A stretch of 64,000 nt of DNA from Owenia fusiformis (lineage: Eukaryota; Annelida; Polychaeta; Sabellida; Oweniidae): contig CAIIXF020000012.1 in the NCBI GenBank assembly GCA_903813345.2, forward strand, positions 5,953,001 to 6,017,000. Reading direction: 5' to 3'. The translations under genes and the position numbers were made by a program. The notes beneath the pieces are model-generated. The model was not told where the DNA came from and made no database searches. It saw only the letters and a program-made list of their open reading frames with translations. How positions within the stretch are numbered: the stretch's first letter is position 1; each line of letters starts with the position of its first letter. This document shows positions 9,935 to 22,800 of this stretch, piece after piece.

Positions 9935-10494
9935 ATATGATGAAAAAGGGAACTATTTTCCCCAAATTTTGGGGATTTTCTTCGTCTGCCCGCCGCAGTG
10001 TCTATACCGAGACACTGCATGGGAGTTCGGCCCATTCTGTTACTACATGGAGGACCAGATATGGTGCAACGTAGCCACAATTCAAATTTAAATCATTTGG
10101 AATAATCCATTGCTGGCCAAAGCTATTTTTGAGGTTTTCTGCTGGTGATTGGCCATTTTGATAAAAAATTGATCAAAATACCAATTTTTCATATTAGCAT
10201 TTTAATGGACTGTATCAACACCCTCTTTTCTGTGTATAATACCATTGTGAACAGCAATGACAATATATTTCAATTGCACGCAAATACAAAAAAATACTAA
10301 AATATTTCGAAAGATTATTGGTACAAATTGTGCGACAATTATTGTACAGCACCTCCAGATATCTTGGGGTTGGTCAGATACTATTATGACGTCATAGACA
10401 AGATATCCTGGGGTTGATCAGCAATAAGTTGAGGAATGCCTTATTTCATACAAACATAGAAAACAGAATGTACATTATACATATCAGTTCCCAT
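9935..10494. other. intergenic between LTR element and minus-strand gene end
   Basis: No gene seen. A perfect hairpin (9-bp stem GCAGTGTCT, 6-base loop) lies at 9995-10018. A short plus-strand frame just after it reads into an LLLHGG-like phrase, but it ends quickly and is not supported. Confidence 0.45.
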
Positions 10495-10500
10495 TTTATT
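10495..10500 (-). terminator. polyadenylation signal of the long minus-strand gene
   Basis: AATAAA on the minus strand, 34 bases after the stop codon at 10534-10536. Confidence 0.55.
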
Positions 10501-10533
10501 CACTTTGTGTAATTACGTACACTTCAATCAAAT

Positions 10534-10876
10534 TCACTCTTGATTAATGTTTTTCTTTTTATGCTTTTTCTTCGAAGAAACTGCTTTAGTGGTATTTGGA
10601 GTTTCAGTCAGTATAGTTTCAGTATCTGCAGCTCCTGACTTCCTCTTCTTTTTCTTTTTACTTGATTTACTCTCACTGGTGTCTCCAGTTGGTTTGGGAG
10701 TATCAGTGAGACCCAAAGTTGTCCCATTGGTCACCTCATTCTTCACAGGTGATAAATTTTCTTGGGGTGTGTCATGGACACCATTTTGAATGTTAGATTT
10801 TTTCTCTGGTGGTTCACCGTTGTTATGTGAATCTTCCTCGATGCGCTTTCTGTTTTTCTTTGAGGTTTGGTTACCA
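10534..10876 (-). CDS. terminal exon of the long minus-strand gene, Lys-rich tail
   Basis: An acceptor (ATATTTCAG) precedes it. It contributes one base to a split Gly codon, then 113 codons to a TGA. Composition is Lys, Ser, Thr, Asn and Glu, with repeated basic clusters (KKNRKR near the start, KKKKKRK in the middle, KKKHKKK at the end) and no hydrophobic core. It is probably disordered and likely to hold nuclear/nucleolar localisation signals. Confidence 0.7.
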
Positions 10877-13800
10877 CTGAAATATATGGAACATAAGATA
10901 AATCCGAGTAAAAATATACGGATGTCTTTGCTTGTAATATATATTGAGGAAATACAGAAAGACTCTTTATGAGATGCAACAGCTTGCAATATCTAGACTC
11001 ACATTTAGTCACTTTAGGTCATAATCTCTATAGGAAAACCCTGTATAACACTGCTGTATAAATATGGCAAATCTCTAAATATATTCTTAACACCCAAATA
11101 ATCATACATGTACATTTTAATGTGTACTTATGCAAACGTCAAACCAACAATACATTGTTACACAGGGAGGTTAATCAAGAGAAAATAAACTTTTTCTCCT
11201 CAACTGTCAACATTTGGATGGCATTCATCACGAGGACCTACCCTTGTTTGATGATGTTCAACTTGCGACATAACTTGATAGCATCCTGTCCCATACTCCC
11301 CTTCAGAGACACAAGCTTCTCATTTACCTCATCAGAAAACTAAAACACAGAAATTGTAGACACATGCTTAATAAAGTGATATAACAGGTAAAATGATATA
11401 TCTAACATACATCGGAGAATTGTATGAATTCAGATGCAAGTTTCATGTGATATATCATGTAAGTATTTTTTATGTATTGAACAGTTAATTGTTAACTTCA
11501 TTATGTAGATTAATGACCATTTTTACATTCTATACATATGTCATTCTGCCACACTGATAACTTTCACAGACCATTGTTGTAAATAGTGAGAGTCACAAAC
11601 GAACAGATTGCCATATTTTGTATATTCTTCCTGATACCCTGCGTGCAGAGTGTAGATAAAGCTCTCTTTTAAGAACCGAAGTCAATGAATGCAAAGGGTA
11701 TCCTCCTGACCTCAGTCAGAAAATAAACTGAATCTTGTATTATCAAATTGTCTAATTTTACCATTTCTGAGATTTTATGAAATCCTCTATGGAGACAACA
11801 ATTCTCTATTTAAAATATTTGTACTTGAGATGTAAATGTAACTTACATTTAGATTAGCATCAGGATCTGCAGTGATGGTTTTATGTACAACTTGGAGGAG
11901 TTCTTTAACATACTTGGGTTTCACTGCACCTTCCTGGATCTCCAAAATCACCTGGAATAACATGTTAACATTCTGTAAATATTTGTACCATTTTGCAGTG
12001 ATGGTTTTATGTACAACTTGGAGGAGTTCTCCAACATACTTGGGTTTTACTGCACCTTCCTGGATCTCCAAAATCACCTGTTAACATGAATAAAATGTTA
12101 ACATTCTGTAAATATTTGTACCATTTTGAGTATTTTTATAAGGGGTAATGCAGCAACAGTTATATTACATACATGAATGTAATTCCTCTTTTAATTAATA
12201 TGAACCTATGTGGGACATGTACTACTTCTGTCTGTAAATGTTTTAACCATTTTAAGTATTTCAAATAGGGGAAACACATTAATGCAATTTCTCTTGGATT
12301 TTCACACATTATTGAAACTACAATGTACAACCTAGAATAACATGTACATCCTAGAATAACATGTGTGATCTTTCATGGTCAAAATCTAGTCAAAAGATTA
12401 ATACAATATCATTTGCCAAATTGTTAAAGTCTGCCAAATGAAGTAGCCACATAATTCAATATTTCATATTTCAATCGTATTTGTCTGGTATATACATTTC
12501 AATATTGCAAGTCAACCAAATTCAGTAGTCACCAAATGTTCAAAACAGCAAACGGCAAAAGTACAGTATTTGCTTTTTAGATGTACAGGTTTCATTGCAA
12601 TTGGTTTGACATTCATACCTAAATGAGGTAATGTTGAAACTTTGATATTTTCAGCAAAGAGGTCCATGATTTTGTACAATTACAAAGTTCACGTGTAATA
12701 CTGCCACCATAGATAAGGATTCTTTTAACAATCATTAAGAGGCTGTTATAAAATAACAATACTAATTCTTGTCTAGTTGTAACCTTTTTAGATATCAATT
12801 ATGACCAGCAGACCTGTCTACACACAGTGCACGAGGCAGTAACATTAAATAAAAAACACAAATCAAAACTCATCAAATGCGTTGACACTGATTGACCAGT
12901 ACAATGATTACTTGAACCACCTTAAAACACCTGATGATCTGAAGATCACAGTTTTCCCATTACCATGACTGTCTCATTATCCCAACTGGGATATCATTTG
13001 AAAATGCTACATACTGATAGGTCCAATGAAACCTGTCCAATCAGTATGGCACTGGAGCTTGAAAAACGTGCTCAGATTAGCAGGTGTTCACATTTCAAGG
13101 TTTTTTAAATATTTATGTATTTGAGGAAAAAAATTTGAGACAGAGATAAAATGTTCAATTTGAGAAGTGTTCAGATTCGAGAAGTGTTCACTTTTCGGGT
13201 ATACAGGTTTCACTCCAATAGGCTGGGCTGACCTAAAAATGCTTAATGTCATTTAAGATTGAACAACTTGAGAAAATCAACTGCTGTCCATTTTGAGAGT
13301 TATTGTGTTACTTAAAAACTTATTAGGTTTTTCAAGTACAAGTACATAGTGCATGTGTATTATCATGAACATCGGGAGAGAATGCACAAATAAAAACATT
13401 GGTGAGAAAACTATTATGAACATTACATAAAACAGAATATCAGTGAGTATGTCAAATAGACAGAAACATATAAAGGACTCTAACGAGAGCTAAAATAGAA
13501 GGAATATGCAAAAGCATGACAAGGATTTTCTATTTAAATATGATGGAAATGTGATGGGCTTGGAATGTCACTTGTCTCAAAGACATTAGAAGTATGCCAG
13601 TACACTTAGTATTAAAAAGTACCAAGAGCCAATAACATTAGATTTAACAAAAATATTGAAATGGAACCAAGAAATATTATAAAGATGAAATGAAAAAGAT
13701 TTAGAAAAAACAAAAACAACTCTTATTAAAAACAAAAGTATATTGAACATAGAATAACTAACAGTTTAGTATAATACCAAGAAGATCATGGGGGAATCAA

Positions 13801-16800
13801 TTCAGCAATGGAGGATGACAATAGGGATATTCGATGGAGGCCATCAAAAAAGGACACTCAATTCATCGACAGTCATAACATCTCCAACACAGTTGGCGTT
13901 GAAGCGAAAGATCATCAAGATGCTGCTGGTGAGAGGTGGTGTTGAGCAGAATCCAGGACCAGAAGCAGAAATGGAAAAAACAGGTATATGCTGCATTCAC
14001 TAAAAATAAATCTGCTGCATTCACTAAAATCATGGTCAGTTCCTTCCATTATTTTTAAAATGGTACTTAGAAATTGTAATATTGTATCGTATTTTGTTTA
14101 CCAGCAATTAAGATGAGCAATACCTCTTGGGTATGTCCCGTATATATACGGTCGTAATTTACGTAATTAACATGGAAGATAGACCAAGAAACCCCTCCTT
14201 GAAGGAGCCCTGTGTTCTTTTATGTGCACTTATACATAGACATACAAGTACACACCACAGCCTTTTGTGCTTTTCGGTTGCGGACCACTCAGTCAAACAC
14301 CCTGAAGTACTTCACGCAAACAAGCAAATTTAGTCTTGCCTGAACCAGAGATCGAATCCGGGACCTATTGCGTAAGAGGTACCTGCGCTACCGCTGAGCT
14401 ACACGGGTGCTAATGCTAATAAGGATAAAACTGCATGAGAATTTTCATGATTTCAATCACCAAAGATAAATTATAAAATAGATAATATTTTTCAAAATTT
14501 GATGTAGATATCTATACACTATGGTAGAATGCAGACTTCAATATTAAAATATTTTGTGTTTCATATATTGTGTGTTATGTATTTAGGCTTTCATCATTTT
14601 TTCTGATATTGCAGAACAAGCTTTATTCCTTATTTTGTACAAATCTCGGAGGACATGGCACAAAGGTCTATGTGCAGTATGGCAAGTGATTTTAGGCAGT
14701 CATTTCTTTCACCATGAGTACTTTCTGGCCATAAATACAATGTTTTTTTTTATTAAAACAAGATGTTTTCTTTCAAGTGAAGTCCCCATGATAGTAAAAC
14801 ATAAATCCAACTCTCTGAAAAATTATGGATTAGGGCCCCACCTTGGCACTTTTTAAAAATGTTAGGCTTATTTTCTAAAAAGAGGATCTTGTTTTTCTCA
14901 ATTTAAACATATCGAAAGTTTCTTCTACACTATATTAACAATTTCTGAAAAGGGGATGTATATTGAAATGGGTTAAAGTTAAAAACCACATATCCCATGT
15001 TATTTTCCCATAGGGAAAACTCGTGTTATCCATTGTTTTCAGCATCACTTTGGTCATCGAAAATTGATATCTTCAAAACTAGACTTTCAATACCATTATA
15101 TTTTTTAAGATGTTTTAGACCCCTGTTGAATAATCTTTTCATGCAATAGAAATCAGAAAAGGGAGATCCTATTTTGAGTAAATAGGTTCAATATTTTGAA
15201 AAAAAATGTTGACATGGGGTCCCTTTTCATAATTTTTCGAATTGTTCGATTGATATTTTTATCATCGTGGTTATTTCACTTGAAAGAAAACATATCGTTT
15301 AAATAAATACCATTGTATTTATGCCCAGAAAGTACTCATGGTGAAAGATATGGCTGTCTAAAATCACTTGCCATACTGCACATGGTCTTTTGCATTTAAC
15401 CGTTCAGACTATATCTCTTGCAAATTATTAGGAAAACAACTCCATGCTACCAATCAAACATATTTTTTCAGACCATTCATCATTTGATCATTATATGATA
15501 GAAATTACTAGGTGGTAGTATTGTCTACAATTTTGTTTAAGTATGAACATGATGAAATTAACATATAAAAAATAAAAATCTCCAAGTCCATAAGTGTATC
15601 AAAGGGTCAACATCCATCCACAAAGCCATCCCTCTTAGATAGATTTTTGGTCTATTTAGCAATTTTTACCATAAACTCACCAATAACAATTCATGATATT
15701 ATTGTAAAAATATACTGTTACTCCGTCCTGAAGTTGAACAAAAATTCCATTATAAGAAATTCCTTGAAATTCTCCGATTTATGGGCACCTATAAGAGTGG
15801 TCCGAAGGATGTATTTTGAATTTTTCACCTCAGTAAGGCACTAATTACAGAGAATATGGTATTTTAAATCCCAAAATGATCAATATTCCTGATATGAATA
15901 TTCCTGATTATTCATGAAATATACCTAAGCAATCCACACTGTATGAATGAGATTTACTTTGTAATGTCCATTTGATTGCAGGAAAAAAACAGAAACAAAA
16001 CAGAAACAGGACTGGTGCTGGTATTGTGTTAATTCTGCACCACTTTTGTTCAAACTTTCCCATAATACACCTCTATGTATTGCCATTAGAAGTGCAAAGT
16101 TTGAAATGAAAATATTTTATGAATTGCTTCTACAGTTACAATTGCTATGCTAATATGACATCACAATACATCACAATACTCTGGGGAACTTTTTCTACAA
16201 CTGATGTTATAGTGTTTGAATTTCGCTTGTCAATATTGTCTCAGTTTCAGACACTGACATCCGATTGAGTTTTTAAAGCAAATTAAAGTACTTTAGAGGG
16301 TGATATTTGATATTTCAACCTATATGTCTTGACGACACTTTACATATCTCTAAATTATTGAATAAGACAGGTAAGTATAGAGATGACCTGTTAAGTTCAG
16401 ACAATGATACACTTAAAGATTTTGTAATTAAGATAATATACCCTGTCAAGATAGGAGATAAAATGGACAAATGAATCAAAAATGAGTGTGACTATCTTGA
16501 CCTTCTAATTTAAATTTTAGAATAAAAATAATAGGCCATCAGCCTGGGGGGTTGGTCGGTATCAAATTAGGGGAATAATCGCCATAGTGATTTTTGGGAA
16601 GGTTAAGACCTCTAGAGTAAGAAAATATGTGATAGCATTGTAACAGTTGTAGCTAAATGGGTGTTATCGCCCATTTTTCAAAATGGCCGCCAATGTACGT
16701 GTCACAATACAAGAGTGGGTATATCTAAGCACACTGAGATGCAAAAACTGTGATTTTAGGACCTATGTCTAGGTTTTAGGGGTCAAGGATTTCATTTATG

Positions 16801-19800
16801 TCTAAATCTAAGTCATCAAACAATTGTTTCTCATAGAAATCCAAGATGGCCGCCAAAATGGGTGCAAAAACGGATATGTAACTACTGTTAATGCTCAAGA
16901 ATCACTTAAGAACAGTGATTTTGGAGCCCATGTCTATGTTTTAGGGGTCAAGGATTTGATTTATGTCTAAATCTGAGTCATAAAATAATTATTTTTCATA
17001 GAAATCCAAGATGGCCACCAAAATGGATGCCAAATCGAATATGTAACTATTGATTTGAGCTCAAAGAACAGTTAAAAACAGTGATTTTGGAGACCATATC
17101 TAGGTTTTAAGGGACATGGATTTGACTTATGTCTAAATCTAAGTCATCAAACAATTACTTTAAATAAAAATTCCAAGATGGCCACCAAAATGGGTGCCAA
17201 AATGAATATTCAACTATTGATTTAAGCTCAAAGAATAGTTAAGAACAGTGATTTTGGAGCACATCTCTGCGTTCTAGGGGTCAAGGATTTCATTTATGTC
17301 TAAATCTGAGTCATCAAACAATTACTTTACATAGAAATCCAAGATGGCCACCAAAATGGGTGCCAAAATGAATATGTAACTGATTGATTTAAGCTCAGAG
17401 AACAGTTGAGAACAGTTATTTTGGCGACAATGTCTTGGTTTAAAGGATCAAGGATTTCATTTAGTCTAAATCTAAGTCATCAAACAATTACTTTATATAG
17501 AAATCCAAGATGGCCATCAAAATGGGTGCCAAAATGAATATTTAACTATTGATTTAAGCTCAAAGAACAGTTAAGAACAGTGATTTTGGAGACAATGTTT
17601 TAGAGACAATAGGTTTTAGGGGTCAAGGGTTTCATTTATGTCTAAATCTGAGTCATCGAATAATTGCTTTTCATAGAAATCCAAGATGGTCACCAAAAAC
17701 GGTGCCAATAACAAGTAAATATTGACTTAAGCTCAAAGAACAGTTTATAACAGTAATTTGAGACCATGTCAAGATTTTTGGTGTCAAGAATTTCAGTTAT
17801 GTCTAAAACTATAACTAATTCCTTTATTTGGATCCAAGATGGCTTCCATCATTGCTGCCGAAGTGAAAATAAGATTTATTATCCAAACATATAGAGGAGT
17901 TAGAACATTAATTTAAAATTTTTGATATTTTAAGTTTGTGGGGTCAATGATTTTAATTTTGTCTTTAATAAAATCAACAAATATTTTATTTATATGGATA
18001 TCCAAGATGGCCTCCAAAATGAATTCATATAACTATCCATTTAACCACATAGATCACCAAACAATCTATAATTAATATCAGAATTCAAGATGGATGCCAA
18101 AGTGTTGATATTATAAAAGGTCAAATAAGAACAAACAATTACATGAAGATTTGCGAAATAAAATCTTATGATCATCGTATTAGCAATATTACTGTAATTT
18201 GCCTTCCTTTCCCTTAGTTTTGTGGTGGCTCAGTATCATAAACATTGACTATAGAAAGAAGTAGACTGCCCATGGGAAGAAGTAGATTATTGGATGGAGA
18301 AGATCAAGCACAAGAAATTCCTCAAAGACAAGTGTATGATAAACCAGAAAGAGTTTGATGAAGATAAACATTTTAGTCAGTCCTCAAAATCGTGACCCTG
18401 GAGCCATTTTGGTGGTCGGTCATCTTGGATATCAAAATAAAGGAATTGTTTTATGATTTAATTATAGACAAAATAGTTATTCTTGGCCTCTTAAACCTGG
18501 ACATGGTCTCCAAAATCAGTGTCCTTAACTGTTCTTTGAGCTTAAATCAATAGTTACATATTCATTTCAGCTCCCATTTTGGAGTCATAGGGGGGTTTTC
18601 TGTATTGATGTTTAACAGAAATAACTTAAAACAGGAATCCTATCGACAGAGGTTAGCTAGGAAATGGGCTAAAAGTGAATTTTGCGAGACAAAAGTGACG
18701 GCCATTTTGAAAATAGGCGAGCTTTTGAACCAGGAGTCATAGGGGGGTTTTCTGTATTGATGTTGAACAGAAATAACTTAAAACAGGAATCCTATCGACA
18801 GAGGTTTTAAAACGTGCCACTATTGTTGACGGACAGACGGACGGACTGACGGACTGATGGACAGACAGACGGACGTCATTTGTTGTTGCTGCATTGGTTT
18901 CTTCATTCATTTTCTTCTTTCATTATCTTGATTTGATTGCGATGTTACTTATCTTTCTTCAGGGTCCACAGACTTGAGACTGCGCATAGGTGGGTTAAAC
19001 GTTTTGATCCGGCCGGAAAACTCTCCCCTTCCCCTTACTGTTGGTCTTATGCTGATTTGTCATCTTAGTTTACCCTCTTTGCGGAGAAGATACTGTTTCA
19101 TATTCATTTGTTAATGTTCTCTTCTCTCATTAATTTTCCAGTCCTTCATGATGATATTCTCCTGCATATTGTATTTAGTACATATCCATTTATTTCTTGT
19201 TATAGCTTTCTTAGTATACGAATTTAGTATGTTGCTCCTGTAGCCTTGACGTTGTAGTTTATTTCCCAGGCTGGTAACTCTGTTTGTTGCATCTTCCAGT
19301 TGACTGCAGATTCTTGAAATCCTTATTAGACTCCAGATTGAAAATCTGGAGTCTATTGTTTTTGCCTGTCTTCTTATTAGACTCCAGATGTCAATCTGGA
19401 GTCTATTGTTTTTGTCAGTATTCTTTATTCTTATTATTAGACTCCAGATGTCAATCTGGAGTCTATTGTTTTTGCCAGTATTCTTCTTCTTCTTCTTATT
19501 ATTTTTCTTTAAGAGTTTTTTCAATAACTATAAGGTATCCAGTAAAGACCATTATACAGTTTATTTAGGTTCAGTATCTAGTTGGTGGGAAATTGGGTCA
19601 AATTTTTATCTAGGTCAAAGGTCAAGAACTAGGTCAAATCCAGTACTTTGTCACTTTTTTCGATTTTCTCGGTCGTCCTTCAATATTTTTGATCCGGGTT
19701 TTTTTCATCGTGTTACTCATAAAAAAGTAGAAAATCTAGGGTCGATTTAGTTTTTTGATATCTCAAACCGATTTCGAGATATCAGTGTCCGAAAACGAGG

Positions 19801-22800
19801 TCCAAAAAAAAGTTCTCCGAATCCAATATCGAGGATATCAGTCTTATAGAAAATTTTCTCAGGATTCCGAATCTGAAAACCGAATTGAAATCCGACTTCC
19901 GGTTCAGGAGTTATGACGTTTTGAAAGTTCGAGAAAAATCGATCTGATGGTACCCTTATAGAATGTCAAGAAAAGTAAAAAAAAATTGTTATTCTTCTAC
20001 CCACGTTTTCTCCTTAACTAGAAGACATTGAGTCAAGTCCTGTATATGGTCAATTTAAGTCCAGTATCTAGTTTCTTGGAAATTGGGTCAATTTTTTATC
20101 TAGGTCAAAGGTCAAGAACTAGGTCAAATCTTACATTTTCAACATTCTATCAATTATCTTCGTCGTTATTTATCGAAACGTCTTCGTCTTTTTTTCATCA
20201 TGTAGCTTAGAAAAAGCCCTTTCATAAGTGCCACTGTTCTTTTTTAATTACTCTTACCGATTTTGAAATATGGCGTCCAGAAAGTAGGTCAAAACAAAAG
20301 TTCTCCAAATTCAGGGTATGAGTTATGAATTAGGGGTAGAATTTTGTCAGGAATCTGAATCTGCAAACCAAATTTCGATCCGACTACCTGTTCGGAAGTA
20401 ATGGCATTTTGAAAGCTCAAAAATCGCTAAATTTGGTGCCCATGTTAAGTCAATGGGAAAAAAGATTTTTTTGAAGTGAAGAATACGAAATGTAGACTGA
20501 GTTCAGCTTCGTATAATCAAAGCCTTTAAAAGAAGGGGACCTCAAAAGCCACATAGCTTCAAAATTTGGACACCAAAATGCCTAGGTCAAAATCTAGGTC
20601 AAATTCAAAGTTTTTTCTTATTTTTGCGATTCTGACACTACACTTTAATTTTATTCTTCGAAATTGTGTATACATGTAGCCAAGAGTATGCTATTAGCGT
20701 TAGCCTTTTGCCGTCAGAAAGTATTTTGAACCACTTTTGAGCTATGGTGTCCGAAAAGTAGGTCAAAATAAAAAGTTCTCCAAATTTAACGTTTGAGTTA
20801 TGAATTAAGAATAGAATTTTCTCAGAAATCCGAATCTGCAAACCAAATTTCGATCCGACTTCCGGTTCCGAAGATATGGCGTGTCCAAAAAGTAGGTCAA
20901 AATAAAAATTCGCCAAATTTAACGTATGAGTTATGAAATAGGGGTAGAATTTTGTCAGGAATCTGAATCTTTAAATCAAATTTCGATCTGACTTCCGGTT
21001 CGGAAGTTATGGCGTTTTGAAATTTCGGAAAATTGATCTGATGGTATCCTGATAGAAAGTCAAGAGTAGAGAAGAAAATATTGAAAAATTCATCCATCCA
21101 TCCTTCCTATCTGATCCTATCCTTCCTATCTATCCTTCCTTCGTATCCTTTCCTTCCTATCCTTCCTATCCTCTCCTATCATATCGTTTCTTCCTATTCT
21201 GTTCTATCCTATCCTTCTTTCTTATTCTATCCTATCGTTCCTTCCCATTCTATCCTATCCTACTTTCCTATTTTATCCATCCATCTTATTCTGGATGACT
21301 CAGCTTATTCTGGATGACTCGGCTTATTTTAGATGACTGGGCTTAAAAAAGTCTAGATCTGGAGTCTGAAATTGAACTTCGTTCAATTTCCAAAGTCTAG
21401 TTATTATTCATTATTATTCTTTATTATTCTTTCCAAGTTTTCTCGATAACCATAAGGCTTCCAATAAAGATCATTATTCAGTCAATTTAGGTCCAGAATC
21501 TAGTTCCTCGGAAATTGGGTCAAATTTTTATCTAGGTCAAAGGTCAAGAACTAGGTCAAATCCAGTACTTTGTCACTTTTTTCGATTTTCTCGGTCGTCC
21601 TTCAATATTTTCGATCCGGGTTTTTTTCATTGTGTTCCTTATAAAAAAGTAGGAAACCTAGGGTCGATTTAGTTTTTTGATATCTCAAACCGATTTCGAG
21701 ATATCAGTGTCCGAAAACGAGGTCCAAAAAAAAGTTTTCCGAATCAAATGTCCAGGATATTAGTCTTATAGGAAATTTTCTCAGGATTCCGAATCTGAAA
21801 ACGAAATTTGGATCTGACTTCCAGTTCGGAAGTTATGGCGTTTTGAAAACTCAAAAATCGCTAAATTTGGTGCCCATGTTAAGTCAATGGGAAAAAATAT
21901 TTTTTTGAAGTGAAAAATACGGAATATAGACTGAGTTCAGCTTCATATAATCAAAGCCTTTAAAAGAAGGGGACCTCAAAAGCCATCTAGCTTCACAATT
22001 TGGACACCGAAATGCCTAGGTCAAAATCTAGGTCAAATTCATAGATTTTCCTTATTTTTTCGATTCTGACACTACACTTTAATTATATTCTTCGAAATTG
22101 TGTATACATGTAGCCAAGAATATGCTAATAGTGTTAGCCTTTTGCCGTCAGAAAGTATTTTGACCCACTTTTGAGATATGGTGTCCGAAAAGTAGGTCAA
22201 AATAAAAAGTTCTTCAAATTGAATATATGAGTTATGAATTAAGGGTACAATTTTGTCAGGAATCCGAATCTGCAAACCAAATTTCGATCCGATTTCCGGT
22301 TCGGAAGTTATGGCGTGTCCGAAAAGTAGGTCAAAATAAAAAATCTCCAAATTTAACGTATGAGTTATGAATTAGGGGTAGAATTTTGTCAGGAATCCGA
22401 ATCTGCAAACCAAATTTCGATCCGACTTCCGGTTCGGAAGTGATAGCGTTTTGAAATTTCGAGAAAAATCGATCTGATGGTATCCTGATAGAAAGTCAAG
22501 AGTAGAGAAGAAAATATTGAAAAATTCATCCATCCTCCTATCTCATCCTACCCTATCCTTCCTATCTATCCTTCCCTCATATCTTTTCCTTCCTATCCTT
22601 CCTATCCTATCCTATCCTATCCTTTCTTCCTATTCTATTCTATCCTATCCTTCTTTCTTATTCTATCCTATCGTTCTTTCCTATTCTATCCTACCTTCCT
22701 ATTTTATTTATCCATCTCTTTCTAGATGACTCAGCTTATTCTGGATGACTCGGCTTATTCTGGATGACTCGGCTAAAAAAAGTCTAGATCTGGAGTCTGA

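Larger units (their letters stand above)
2620..10000. mobile_element. possible small TIR element (CACTG ends) split by the LTR retrotransposon
   Basis: A 15-bp GC-rich word (CACTGCGGCGGGCAG) at 2620-2634 has its exact reverse complement at 9986-10000, on the far side of the LTR element. Without the LTR insertion the two would lie ~375 bp apart, like the terminal inverted repeats of a MITE. No clear target-site duplication is visible next to them (TGAAT versus TCTAT). Immediately at the right end lies a perfect 9-bp-stem hairpin (9995-10018). The interpretation is inference; the inverted pair itself is seen directly. Confidence 0.35.

Noticed and set aside
9871-10080. Minus-strand ORF running from host DNA into the LTR
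   Set aside because: Its frame depends on the LTR end and has no splice or domain support.
10547-10789. Plus-strand ORF rich in Phe
   Set aside because: Antisense of the lysine-rich terminal exon.
13788-14003. Leader exon as the start of a LINE ORF with 2A
   Set aside because: No endonuclease or RT sequence follows in any frame, and a splice donor interrupts the frame 8 codons after the motif.
14341-14412. Functional tRNA gene on the minus strand
   Set aside because: A and B boxes are present but the acceptor-stem halves do not pair and unique sequence continues; a SINE head explains it better.
19284-19750. Two plus-strand ORFs with a repeated QSGVYCFC phrase
   Set aside because: They translate the tandem palindromes and satellite start; no gene-like features beyond that.
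21081-21317. Ser/Leu/Pro-rich ORFs (also 22517, 23934) as membrane proteins
   Set aside because: Translations of the CCTATCC microsatellite in each unit.
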